DNA of 35,379 nucleotides from positions 1-35,379 of the forward strand of contig BRYA01000252.1 in NCBI GenBank assembly GCA_030267965.1, in the 5' to 3' direction. This stretch comes from Triparma columacea. Its lineage: Eukaryota > Sar > Bolidophyceae > Parmales > Triparmaceae. The notes under the pieces were generated by a model. That model did not search any database, was not told the origin of the DNA, and saw nothing but the letters and a program-made list of their open reading frames with translations. Of this stretch, positions 1 through 11,400 are shown one piece after another (the first letter of the stretch is position 1; every line of letters starts with the position of its first letter). The position numbers were made by a program, and so were the translations under genes.

Positions 1-330
1 ACACTTATACCAACTCTTACTCTAACTCTAACACTAACACTAACACTAACACTAACACTAACACTAACACTAACACTAACACTAACACTAACACTTACCC
101 CAACTCTTACTCCAACTCTTACTCTAACACTAACACTAACACTAACACTCACACTAACACTAACACTAACACTAACCTTCTTCACTTACCAAAATCATCA
201 ATAAAAAAAGCAGGTTACAGGGACTCCTTAGGCTAAAACGACCCAAAAGTTTGGGGATATCACTAACCCTAACCCTTTACTTAGTAACGGTTATCGTATC
301 TTACACACACCTTACCCTAACACCAACACA
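1..330. repeat. Telomere-like (CACTAA)n hexamer tract
   Basis: Uninterrupted and slightly degenerate copies of a CACTAA hexamer fill roughly 30-175, with related CTCTTACTC-type variants on either side. Two CCCTAA-type units occur at about 262-276. The other strand reads TTAGTG, one base from the common TTAGGG telomere unit. Because the tract sits at the very edge of the window, a subtelomeric or variant telomeric array is a reasonable reading, but the window edge need not be a chromosome end. No gene is seen here. Confidence 0.6.
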
Positions 331-680
331 CACACACATACACACCTTCAACCACACTTACAAACACACACACACCATATCATCTTATACCCACCTCTCT
401 TCTGCTCTCCCCCTGCACTTCCTCTCTCTCCTCTACACAACCACACTCTTCTATCTTTTATTCATCCCCATACACATCAACTACACTTCTATCATACTCA
501 CAAACCACTATTACACTTCCACGTACTTTTCAAAACTCCATCCACATCTACTACACTTCCATTATACTTACAAACCACTATAAACTTCCACAATACTCAC
601 AAACTACTATAATATTTACAAAATAACCACAACAAAACTAAATAAAATCTTTTTGTCCTACAAATGTAGCTGCCCTTTAG
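331..680. other. A/C-rich gene-free stretch with degenerate repeats
   Basis: This stretch is CA/CT-rich and carries degenerate repeats of about 35-60 bp around the phrase ACTCACAAACCACTAT, for example near 498, 561 and 593. It extends the low-complexity terminal region and leads into the 3' flank of the minus-strand membrane-protein gene. I see no convincing gene in it. Confidence 0.5.
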
Positions 681-2822
681 TTATTCCCCATTCTCATCTT
701 CAAGCGGCACTACACTGCTTACTTTAGCCTTTCCACCTCCTACCCCTGTAATATCTCTACGATTAGCACCTCCAACACTTGCTCTCCTAACACTTGCTCT
801 CAAAGCACCTGCTAGACCACCCTCAGCTTCAGCATCAACACTTGCTTTCCTAACACTCTCTTTCCTTCTAGCATCTCCTTCTGCTGGAATGAAGTCTACA
901 GGTACTTTAGCCTTCAGGACATCAGTTAACCACTCTGGCTGCTCCTCTTCCCATTTAGCCCAGTTTAATCCAACCCATTTCTTAATTTCTCCTTCAATTG
1001 AGACCCAATGATGCCTTGAGTTTGTAAAGACTTCAAACTTCATTTTATCACTTTCTCCTTCAAGGAAGTATGCCATTGACATATCCTTTGACCTCTGTGT
1101 ACTCCAGAAGGTGTGCAAGTACTTCCTCTCAATGTTAAAAAAGAAAACACCAAGGCATATGGTAGTTATTGGTATGATATACTTCACTATAAATGATGCA
1201 ATATCAATTGCGTTGTCATCTACATAAGGAGAAAATAGATATATATATATTGACATTGGTAGACTTACCATTGTCAACAAAAAACCAAACAACCAGTAAG
1301 CTCCCCCAACTTCATTAGGATGTCTATTCTGCACCATTGAAGTGAAGTCGACAACGATCTTTGGCAATACTCTGAAAAGAATACTAGTCACAATCTCTGC
1401 CTTACCCCCCAATGGTATCCAGTACCAAAAGTCTCCCCTCAATATCTTAACCAACAAGTATAGACCAAGGTCGACTCCAATGTAGAGAAAGGCCCAACTA
1501 CCTCCCATCAACCCAAGAAGAACTATTGTTGTACACCTTATCAGAAGCATCCCTGCTGACAACAGCAACATAGACATAAACACTACTGTTCTCTTGCTTG
1601 CTTTTGCTGGTATATACCCATAGAAGGCTGGTGCCGATTCTCTGTTAACTGGGTCTGTGTCCCAGTCATAACTAATTGTTGCAGAGGCAAAGCCTGTTGT
1701 AATTGCTGACACTGCAACAGAAAGCCATGCTGAAGTTCCAACCTTTTTGGAACTGGTTGCTATTGCCATAAGTTGGATGATCACTCCAGGGATGGCCTCA
1801 GAAAACATCTCAATTGCTTTCATATAAGTCATCTCGAGCATTGGGTCAGCTGTAGCTCCAACCTCTTGCTTTGCTCCAGTTGCCACTCTGTAAGCATCAA
1901 CTGCAGGCCTGTACCCAAGCAAGATTGGAATCAACTCCCACAATACCTTTGTCATCCCCAACTTTCTGTTCTGTCCACAAACAAAAAGCATCTGAAGCCC
2001 AATAGACATTACCAAACTTGCCAAAGAAGCTTTGAAGTACCCATACTTCTTATCACTCCAAAACATGTATGTCACATACACATCAGTCAGCAAATCAGTC
2101 ATGCTTGTGAAAGCTCCAACTATCACCCTCATCTTGACACCCCAAGGGACTTCCTCCATCAGCTTGAAGCCAATTGTCTCGAGCAGAGGTCGGAACCATC
2201 CGTACTCCTTGTCGAGCTCTTTGAGAGCAGGGAACTGGTGCATCCACTCATCGACAGCAGATTGCACCTGCGTAGTTGTTGCCAATGTCGACGCTAGGCT
2301 TTCACCGATCTCCTTCCCGTCCTTCTTCTCCAGGTCCTTGGCTGCCCCCTCAACCTTCCTCATCCTGTGCAGCTTGTTCTCAATGATGGCAGCCAGCATC
2401 GCCTCGAAAAATGCGTACTTCTTGACGACACCTTTCAGAAGATTGTTTGTTGCAACAAACTCTCCCACAGCTTCTTCCTCCGTCCTCCCATCCTCCCTTT
2501 CCTTAACTGCCATCATCAGGTCTTCCCCCAACTGCTTTCCTTCTTCACCGGAAGTCGTGCGACCATGGTCGATGGGGGCCATCTCCTCCTCGAACCCTTC
2601 CTCGACCTCATCTTTCTCTTCGGAGACCTCAATCGCTTCTTCATCCTGAGCCTCAATGTCGTTCCTCCCCTTCTCAGCCATTTGAGAAACAGCTGGTGAA
2701 CTTCTCGTTGGGTCGCACACACCGGAATGAGCGCGCTCAGGGCTAGAGGGAAGCTGCGGACCATCGTCGATTGTAGCGACATCACCCATGAGGCCAACAT
2801 CTTCTTCAACCTCACCCTCCAT
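681..2822 (-). CDS. Multi-pass membrane protein, possibly XK-related (XKR)-like
   Basis: This is a single-exon ORF of 713 residues. The first ~110 residues are acidic and low-complexity, followed by a charged helical stretch to about 220. A hydrophobic core from about 230 to 562 holds roughly eight to nine membrane helices. Two motifs recall the XK/XKR scramblase family: TDLLTDVYVTYMF near 241-253, like the D-x-x-TD first helix, and SEAIPGVIIQL near 340-350, like the E-x-x-PQ-x-x-LQ signature. After the last helix comes a soluble Trp-rich segment (W at about 605, 616, 620, 623 and 630) and a Ser/Arg tail with repeated R-(K/R)-A-S-V phosphosite-like motifs. XKR proteins scramble phospholipids at the plasma membrane, but applying that here is inference. 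It may instead be an uncharacterised algal family. The ATG at 2822 is the first in frame. Confidence 0.8.
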   Translation of the reverse strand: MEGEVEEDVGLMGDVATIDDGPQLPSSPERAHSGVCDPTRSSPAVSQMAEKGRNDIEAQDEEAIEVSEEKDEVEEGFEEEMAPIDHGRTTSGEEGKQLGEDLMMAVKEREDGRTEEEAVGEFVATNNLLKGVVKKYAFFEAMLAAIIENKLHRMRKVEGAAKDLEKKDGKEIGESLASTLATTTQVQSAVDEWMHQFPALKELDKEYGWFRPLLETIGFKLMEEVPWGVKMRVIVGAFTSMTDLLTDVYVTYMFWSDKKYGYFKASLASLVMSIGLQMLFVCGQNRKLGMTKVLWELIPILLGYRPAVDAYRVATGAKQEVGATADPMLEMTYMKAIEMFSEAIPGVIIQLMAIATSSKKVGTSAWLSVAVSAITTGFASATISYDWDTDPVNRESAPAFYGYIPAKASKRTVVFMSMLLLSAGMLLIRCTTIVLLGLMGGSWAFLYIGVDLGLYLLVKILRGDFWYWIPLGGKAEIVTSILFRVLPKIVVDFTSMVQNRHPNEVGGAYWLFGFLLTMVSLPMSIYIYLFSPYVDDNAIDIASFIVKYIIPITTICLGVFFFNIERKYLHTFWSTQRSKDMSMAYFLEGESDKMKFEVFTNSRHHWVSIEGEIKKWVGLNWAKWEEEQPEWLTDVLKAKVPVDFIPAEGDARRKESVRKASVDAEAEGGLAGALRASVRRASVGGANRRDITGVGGGKAKVSSVVPLEDENGE

Positions 2823-3536
2823 GATGACCTCAACGGGGTGCTGAAAAATCTGCGTTACATGATTGACGTGCCAAAAAAATGCGGCGTGGCGGCGTTAGAT
2901 TCAGACCTTTGAGACCAACCCGACTCCCAAGAATGTTCATGTGTTCATGTGGCCCAACGATGTGTTCCCATTTCCCCTCTTGACCCTCACGAGACATCCT
3001 GCACCCCGTACCCCCCTCCTCCGTCCCCCCGATAGCCACTCTTACCTCCTCGCCACCCGCTTCGTCACTCCACTACTCCAAGTGTCCCAAGAAGTTCTCC
3101 CAACTTCGAGCCTTCGGTACCTCCTGCAGAAAAATATTCACTTGCAGCCGTATAGCGCCCCCTAAAACGTAGCTCGAGAGCGTTTTGGTACGTCTTCGGC
3201 TCAGCAGGCAAGTGCTGCGTTTTTCGATTGTCTCGTGCTCACAGAACAGCTTTGAGAAGCAAACAAAAATTGCCTTCTCCTCTGCCGTCCGGATGCTGGG
3301 TAAATAAATCAACAACCCTCTGTCTTTCCCCAAACCCCATGTTGCAACACCCTTTTATGACGTTATGCTCCCTCACTATGCGCTCCTTACTCTTTTCCCG
3401 CCCCCTCCCATCTCCCCCCCCCTCCCTCGCCCTCATTCTCCCACCCCCACATCCAAACTACATTATTTACATTACATAACCCTAACGCTAAAAGAAAGCA
3501 ATTACAGCTTGCAACATTGAAACATATTTCTTACAA
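2823..3536. other. Intergenic region between two minus-strand genes
   Basis: About 710 bp lie between the 3' end of the helicase gene and the start of the membrane-protein gene. The region is C/T-rich with C homopolymers near 3010 and 3415, and a CCCTAACGC stretch near 3479-3487. It presumably contains the upstream gene's 3'UTR and the downstream gene's promoter. The short ORFs here have no recognisable content. Confidence 0.5.
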
Positions 3537-6500
3537 CTATTCGTACGTTGGCATCTCCATCCCCTCTTGCAGAAAAGCTGTGCTTGCCTCCCCCTGGTTG
3601 AGTTCGTCGAGGTCGTCCGCCATCTCGTCATCACCGTGGTTGTTCTCCCCATCCGTTGGAGGCGTGAACTCCATCCCTGTGTATGCCTTCAAATCGACGC
3701 AACGGCGAACTAATTCCTGCCAGTTCTCATCCTGCCAGAGAACGTTGGGGTTGCCGATTATGATGAGGAGGGAACACGCTCGAGTGATGCTGACGTTAAA
3801 TCTCTTGGGGTTAGTGAGGAACCCGAGGTTGTGCCTGACATCCGTCCCCACGTGCTCTGCGGAGCTCCTGACCGTCGAGATGATGATGATCTTCCTCTCC
3901 TGTCCTTGGAAGTGCTCCGTAGACCCCACCTTGATGCCGTTGGCGCTCACGTCAAAGTCCTGCCCCTTGAACGCACGAGTCAGCTTCATGACCTGTTTGT
4001 GGTAGGGCGCGATGACACCGATATCAGATGGTAGGACTGACTTCCCTCTTATGTTCAGCAACTGCTTGACATAATCGACGCACACAGCGCACTGTGATGA
4101 GTGGAGCAAAGTGGGGGGGGGGGTTGGAGATTAGATGTTGGCTTTGATTATCGTATGAGGGGAACTGCGGTGTCATTACTCACCTCGTCAGGGTTGAACC
4201 AACTCGGCGAGCCTCTCTCTCTCATGTCTTTTCCGACAATGCCGTGGAATATCATGGGGACCTTGGGGTTAGGAAGCTGATCCCAACCAACACAGTGGTT
4301 CCTGAGCATTGCGCTTGCTTTGCACTCGAGAGCATTGTTGTAGAAGAGGCGGTTGGGGAGCTCAAGCAGCGCCTCGTGGCTACGGAAGTTGTGGGTGAGC
4401 TGCGTCAGCACTCGCTCGTCGAAGTGTCCATTCCTCCCCCTCGTATAGATCCCGCGGCGCATGAGACGCTCGAGGAAGGAGTCGGCGAGGCCGTTCTCCT
4501 TTGCGACGGCAGAGTGAATGACGGGACCGAGCTGGCGGGGGTCGCCGGCAAGGAGAAGTTGACCGTGGTCACTCAGCAGGCAAGCGACGGGGGCGACTGC
4601 GAAGGAGTGGAGCAAACAAGCATGTTGCGTGTCGTGAGTGCAATACTTTTTATCGTCGCTTCTTTTCTCCTGATATGAGCTCCTTCGGTTGTCGCTGTGC
4701 TCCTCCCTGCCGTTTCCACTTGTTCTCACCTGCTTCGGGCTCCATTGCCTGCCCGGCCTCGTCAATGATGACCATATCAAAGTGGCCGTTCATCACGCCG
4801 TTGTTTCTGAGCTTGCTAGCAGTGGACAAGGTTGCTACGACAACTTGTTTCTTCAATAGCTCTTCAAGAGGCAGGTTCTCGAAATTCTCGCCGTTCCAAG
4901 TCGAGTGCCTTATTACTTCCTTCGGAACGTCCAGGCGGCTTCGTGAGTATGCATTCAGCCTGTACAACTTCCTCGAGTCATCGAGGACTGGGATGGGGAG
5001 GAGTGATAGTAGTGGGGAGTTGTGAAGAGACGACCGAATGAGTTAGTTATAAAAGCCCAGCCTGTTTTGCTTCGCTCCTCGCCCCGCCTCACCTCCGGTT
5101 TTCACGAGCAGGGTGCATAAGAGATCCGCGGCGGTGTTGGTTGGCGCCGCAACGAGAATCTTCACACCTAGCGCGGCGCACTGGACGATGCACTCGACGA
5201 CGGTCGTTGTCTTTCCCGTTCCCGGCGGTCCGAAGATGATGTAGGGAACGTTCTTCGCTCTGGCCTCGACCACGTTGCGAACTGCCAAGGCTTGAGGAGG
5301 ATTGTTCGCGATAAGACGGTTGCGGAACCTCGCGCTAAAGTTAACGCGGGCGGGGTAAACTTTCCCCTCGTTCATGTCCATGGGGGTTGGGAAGAGGATT
5401 GCTGGGCGGAGCTTCTTTGCCTGCAAGCAACCCTGGTGGAAGAGGCGCTGGGGGGTGCGACCGAGGATGAATTTGATTTCTACTGGGGTGCCAGCGACGT
5501 AGGAGTCGTGGAAGCTCGGATGGAAGGATAGAAGGACGTCCTCCATCTCAATCTCCTCGGCCCTTCCCTGAAAAGTCTTTTTCTGACCACGAATGTTAAC
5601 GCGGAGCGTGTCCCCCTTGAGCACAGACGGCCTCTTCTCTGCGAGTCCCTTAATGTGCACTCGGAGGTAAGGACCGACCCTCTCCATAGTTTGTGATTTA
5701 TCTCCACACAGATTGAACTCCTTCAAATCGACATCAAGTTGCACTTCCTCCGTCCAGAGAAGCTGATCGAAGTGCTTTGCATACGCCTTCATGGCCTTCT
5801 GCTGACTTCCCCCGACAATCGCCTCCACTCCTTTCCCCAACTCCTCAGCGCAGGCTTCTGGTGTCTCAAGTTTCTTTTGCCAGGCTGGTGGCACACGATA
5901 ACCCGCGAGATCTACCTTGAACTTGCCACCGCCTTTGCCTCCGCTTTTACTCGGAGCGGGGACATCCTCGAAAACCCTCCTACTGCCAGACCCCTCTCTC
6001 CTGCGGTCAGAGAACTATGACAAGCGAAGCATGAAGAGCGAAGCGAAGTTGGGTTAGTAGAAAACATCCATATCTTGGCGCTGCCTTTCACTTTTGTCCA
6101 AACTAACCTTCTTGGGAGAGTATTCACCAACGGGCTTGAGGTCGTCGAGCAGGTCGACGTCACCGCAGCGTCCCTCGATGAACCTGCCTATGGAGAAGCC
6201 GTCGAAGGCGAGGGAGATAGTCTCGTAGGACATTCCGTGGATCCTGGCGGTCCAGGAGACGGTTATGGTGAGAGATTGGGATGGTTTGAGTTCGAGCGGG
6301 AGCCCTCGGACCGCGACCTGGCGATTGTTGGAGTCGCCAAAGCTGAAGCCGGTGCCTCCACGCCGAAGGAGCTTGGCGGAGAGGAGCTTGCGCGGGATGT
6401 TGCAGTTGTTTGTGATGGTTAGTTCCCTGGAGCAGCGCTGCACGACGGAGGTTGCGCTAATGGGTTAGAGTTCGCGCACGGTGAGGTGATCGGGGCGACG

Positions 6501-7847
6501 TCGGCAGAGCGCTGCTCTTTTCACGACGCCCTTTCGTTTCTCATCCAACTCTCACCTCGCCCTGGCGGAGAACCTCGTCGAATTCGAGCGCAGAGACCTT
6601 AACCCCTCCCTTGTCGGCGATGATACTCTCCCTGTTGTCCATAACGCGCAACTTCGCCTCAGCAAGCTTCCTGCTACTTCCGGAGCCCTTCCCGAAGACG
6701 ATGAACTGTCCACCCCTCACTCTCAGCTCAACCACTCCCTCTTTGAGCCGTTCTTTGATGCTCATCTTGGAGAGCCTCCAAAGTACAGAGGAGTGCGACC
6801 TGGGGTTGTTGATGCCGTTGACCTGGCAGAACTTCAAGTACTCCTCGTTGAAGCGAATTCTATCCTCGCAGCGCGTACGCATGAGCTCGTTGTTCAAGAG
6901 AGCGCGTCCGAACATGATAGCGGGGTCGGCGGAGATATTGAAGTTGGGGTTGGGGTTGAGGCTGGGGTTGAGGCTGGGGCGGGGGGGGCTCGGAGGTGTG
7001 GCTGTGGGAGGGGGGTGCAAAGGGAATGAGCAAAGTGGAAGGGAGACGGGATTTGCGTTAGGGTGAAAGGCCGGAGGGTGTACTTTGTCCTCGCTAACTA
7101 ACAATTCAATTCTCACCTCCGACGTTTCGGACGACACGCTCCCATGATTTGCTCATAATTTGAGCGAGAAGACCCTTGCGCTTCGCCTCCGCGAGCATTC
7201 GCTCGTAAAGGGCTGGTAGGTGTGTGACGTCTTCGGCGGCGTAGTTGAGGAGCTTGGAGGTGAGCGGACGCTTCCTCCAAATCTTGGGCTGGCGCGTGTG
7301 CATTTTCTTCCCCATCTTTTTCATTTCGAGCTCGACTCCGAGCCATTCCTTGAGGACACTGTCAAGCCCTGACATCTTCCGTCCCCTGAGAATCTCGTGT
7401 GCGACCTGCGTATCGAAAACAGAGTTACTCCCGAAGCTCACATGCCTTCCCATCAACGCCTTGCAATCCATTCGAACATCATGGAAAACCTTGGTAACCG
7501 TACTATTAGAGAGCAAGTCTCTAAGTGACCCACCTGGAGGACCCGCTGTGAGTACATTACTAGCGGTAATCGCATCAAAGAGGAACACCTTCCCATGGAG
7601 CGACGCCTTGGCAACCTGGATTAGACAGAGTTCAGGTGGATTAGGCAGAGCAAGGGATACGAACTCAAGGTCAAAGCAGACGGCCTCGTTCGGATCAGCT
7701 CCGCCATTAAGGATCGAAGCGCCTTCAGCAACTTTATTATTGTCGTCGAAATAGGATAACATCAACTGTGGTGGCAATTTAGGGGTGAGGGGGGGGGAAG
7801 GGAGAGAAAATAGGGCATTTTGCATATACTGGACTCACCTGAGTCAT
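3537..7847 (-). CDS. DEDDy 3'-5' exonuclease fused to MOV10/SDE3-like SF1 RNA helicase
   Basis: Eight exons: 7847-7839, 7765-7117, 7001-6556, 6437-6108, ~5993-5093, 4987-4730, 4596-4184 and 4091-3537, giving ~1,186 residues. All junctions are GT-AG and in phase. The exception is the exon 5 acceptor: a strong CAG sits at 6001 but phase favours 5993. Residues ~30-190 form an RNase D/WRN-type exonuclease with DLE (D35, E37), HDVRMD (D103) and YAAED (Y178, D182) all present. Residues ~220-365 are unrecognised. A MOV10-like beta-sandwich covers ~369-478. The UPF1-like helicase has GPPGTGKT (~731), DEAGQ (~852), GDPRQLGP, NFRSH, HFQGQE and NVSITRA. MOV10/SDE3/Armitage helicases act on RNA in silencing and mRNA decay, and the N-terminal nuclease suggests coupled unwinding and 3'-5' trimming (inference). 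The start at 7847 fits the splice phase, while the upstream ATG at 7932 does not. This would be two genes only if the reading-frame continuity were accidental. Confidence 0.85.
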
Positions 7848-8486
7848 GGTGCAAGAAGACGAGATCCGCAGTCAAAGAAACTGCGGTTTTGGAAGTGTGA
7901 AATGATCCTCGTCCCACAATCAGCCTGTCCATTTTGTGAGCTGGAGGGAGGGTGATTTTTCACGTAAAGATTTTAAAATGAAGGAAGAAGAAGGGGATAC
8001 ATACGGTGCAAATAATTTGACTCAAAGCCGTAAAATAATATAACTTAAAAACGCATGGAAAGATCATTTTTAGAGGATCAAAGTAAACTATTTTTAATAT
8101 AATGAAGGAATGTTGTCGTTCCGTTGGCGGTTGAGAGCGAGGTGCTACACGTGTGCTACCAAGTTTAATTTATATTCAACGCACCGTTTGATTAAAAAAG
8201 GTGGGGTTGGTTTATGTGTGAGGGATGGTGCAGAAAGGGTGATGGTGTCGTCTCGGCCATTTGGTCATTTCTTTTGTTTCTTTGGGCCAGAGATTGGGGC
8301 GGAAACGCAGGTTTGTTAGGTGAGAATGACTCCCGGGCTTACAATCGTATGTTCGAATAGATAGACAGAATGATGTGGCCAAGATGCTTGTGAAAATGAA
8401 GATCTGTTAGTCGACATCGTCCAAGTTCTCATCCCCCCCCACACACACAAACAGAAACGCAAGGGGGGGGAAAGGATACCTTGTCA
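7848..8486. promoter_or_regulatory. Divergent intergenic region (helicase / receptor)
   Basis: About 640 bp separate the divergent starts of the exonuclease-helicase gene (-) and the receptor gene (+), so both promoters should lie here. The middle (about 7960-8110) is AT-rich with ATAATATAAC and TTTTTAATATAATG stretches. A run of eight C followed by CA repeats lies at 8434-8450, and a G8 run at 8463-8470. I cannot identify specific elements with confidence. Confidence 0.45.
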
Positions 8487-11400
8487 ATGCTCATTAACGA
8501 GGAGTCTGCCGCCGGTGGGATCCAGTCGCCACCAAGAGGCGACGATTGCGGTAAGAAGGGAAAGATTGTCATGACGGAGGGGAAAGAGGGGAAGTTCAAA
8601 TCCTTTAATGAGACGCCACAAGGAGAAGAAGGTAAGTCTGATAACTCGCTAGATTTTATTTGTATATTTGTCAGGAAGTTGCAGCCCGTGACAAGATTTA
8701 GAAACATAGCTCACACCTCCCCAAAAAGTTCCCTCGAAAGACCTCCCACAAAAGGCGCCACAGGAGCTCGACTTGGGATGGGCGATATGTAATGAGGACG
8801 ACAATCAAGACTTCCGGGGCGATGGAGAGGGTTTTGAAAGAAAACGTCGTTCATGGGCTGACTTTCACTACCAAGGCCGAAGGAAGTTCGGGAACAAGTA
8901 CTTCATTCTCAAAGTGTATCATACCTGCCTAATATTTTGGGCCTGCTTAGTCAGAGTCGGAGGAAGATCGTTAGCTGAGGTGAATGTGGTCGATATGGAC
9001 GGGCTGTTCAACACGGTCAGTAATAAAGTGGCTAGTTCATTAAACACTGGCAACTCCATCATGGCGAATGGTGACATTGCGATTCTAGCTGTTGGGTCTT
9101 ATAAAGGCTCAGAGGGGACTTGCGCAGCTAGTCATATCATGCTGGCCACAGATGACTTGAATGGAGAGGTCAAGTGTGTTGAGGACAACGCAAGCTGTGT
9201 GTTGGATGGAGAGAATCAAAGAAGAGGGATGTATGTGAGTGGAACTGGGAGTGGTACACTTATTCTCCGAGCTCTCACCTTCGACAAGGGGTATAGTACT
9301 CACGGTGGAGGGATTTTTATTTGGGTGGGTGGTGCCAAAGTGAACATTGAGCTCTGTGTTTTCTCTAACTGCGAAGCTACAGGTAGTAGTACTAGTCATG
9401 GAGGTGGAGCTATTTATGTTCAAAGTAGTGGAACTATAGTCAATGTTTTCTCAACAAGCTTTAATGGAAACAGAGCAGACACAGGAAATGGTGATGATAT
9501 TGACAACTTTGGCGGAACCATCACCATCCACAATACTTGCCCTTCTCCCTACTCCTCAAACACTCCAATCCAAGGTAAGACGAGAATGAGGATTGTGTAG
9601 TCTGTAGAACCATTCCTAACCCCAATACTCACTTACGAAACCGCTGCACCAATTCCTATTCCTATTCCTACCTCTCGCAGGGTCCACTGTGGACACTGAT
9701 GGCACCGTCAATGGTGAATTCAACTGCAGAGAAGAGAACTGCAATTGGTTTGGTTCGGGTTGTGAAACAGTCTGCTACCTTTACTCTTACTCTCGTTGCT
9801 ACTACTACTGCGATGCTGGGTACTACAACCCGACTGGCGGCGATTCGATTTCGGCTTGCCGAACGTGTCCCGCTGGTAAGTTTGGTACTATGAGCGGAAC
9901 GACCTCCTGCACCTCTTGTCCTGCCGGAAAGTATAGTACGTCAACTGGAGCTACTTCCGACGCTACATGCAAAGATTGCGGCAAGGGGAAGTACAGTACA
10001 TCAACAGGAGCCATATCCGACGCTACATGCGAAGATTGCGGCAAGGGGAAGTACAGTACATCAACAGGAGCCACTACTTGCGAAGATTGCGGCGAGGGGA
10101 AGTACAGCACATCAACAGGAGCCATATCCGACGCTACTTGCAAAGATTGCGGCAAGGGGAAGTACAGTACATCAACAGGAGCCACATCCGACGCTACATG
10201 CGAAGATTGTGGCAAGGGGAAGTACAGCACATCAACAGGAGCCACATCCGACGCTACTTGCAAATATTGCGGCAAGGGGAAGTATAGTACATCAACAGGA
10301 GCCATATCCGACGCTACATGCGAAGATTGCGGCAAGGGGAAGTACAGTACATCAACAGGAGCCGCTACTTGCGAAGATTGTGGCGAGGGGAAGTACAGTA
10401 TATCAACAGGAGCGATATCCGCTGCTTCTTGCGAAGATTGCGGCAAGGGGAAGTACAGCACATCAACAGGAGCCACATCCGCTGCTACTTGTGTAGATTG
10501 CGGTGAAGGAAAGTACAGCACGTCAACTGGAGGCACAAGCGAATCAACATGTGAAGGTGAGATGGGAGGATATGGAGGATATGTAGCATGTAAGCGACTC
10601 CCCACTACAATATGCCTAATCCATTTACCCAATCCCTCACTTGTCACAGCTTGCATTGCGGGAACATCCAGCTCTTCCATAGGAGCGACAAATCCAGCCA
10701 CTTGCACAACATGCCCAAAAGGTACCTACTCCGTAACGTCCTCTTCCTCCTGCACCACCTGCCCGGCTGGCCGTTTCAATTCAGACGATGCCACCTCCCC
10801 AGCTAACCATGACTCCCTCTCCGACTGCTCAATCTGCCAAGCTGGCAAGTATATCTCTGATAAAGGAACCAATGCCACGAAGCATATAGAGTGTGATTTG
10901 TGCCCTCTTGGAAAGAGCAACGGCTACGATAATACTGACGCCAGCAGACACGATTCGTTTGATGACTGCGAGCTCTGTAATATTGGGAACTACAATGACG
11001 TGGCTGGAGCTACAGTTTGTAAATCTTGCCTTGAAGGAGAGTCTTCAGGAGCAGGTTCGCCTGCTTGTTCTTCCTGTCCGATGGGTTATGCTTGCAATGA
11101 CGACGGCACGCAGACTATGTGTCCTACTGGAAAGTATAGGTGAGAAGGGGGGGGAACAAAGCGCATAGCGTCAACAATGTCACAATGCAATGCCATTCAA
11201 CTCTTCCTGAAGTTCACCATTCACCTACTCCACTTATCAACCGACCATCGACTCGTTTCGCTCGTCACCGCAGTGATGGGGAAACAGGTGGCAAGTGTGA
11301 ATCTTGTCTTAAGGGCCATAGGTGTCCTGGAGGAACGAAAGCAATGCCTTGCTCTCCTGGAAGTTTCCGAAGTGAGACACCATTGTCGACCAACGAAACG

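Noticed and set aside
251..583. 110-residue plus-strand ORF beside the terminal repeat
   Set aside because: The translation is Thr/His/Leu low-complexity sequence from CA/CT-rich repeats, with no domain or gene-like composition.
7847..7932. Upstream ATG at 7932 as start of the helicase gene
   Set aside because: It gives 94 nt before the donor, which puts exon 2 out of frame. The ATG at 7847 keeps phase.
9823..10707. 294-residue minus-strand ORF across the receptor repeats
   Set aside because: It is open only because the 60-bp units repeat in frame. It reads VDVLYFPLPQ units and is antisense to a well-supported coding array.
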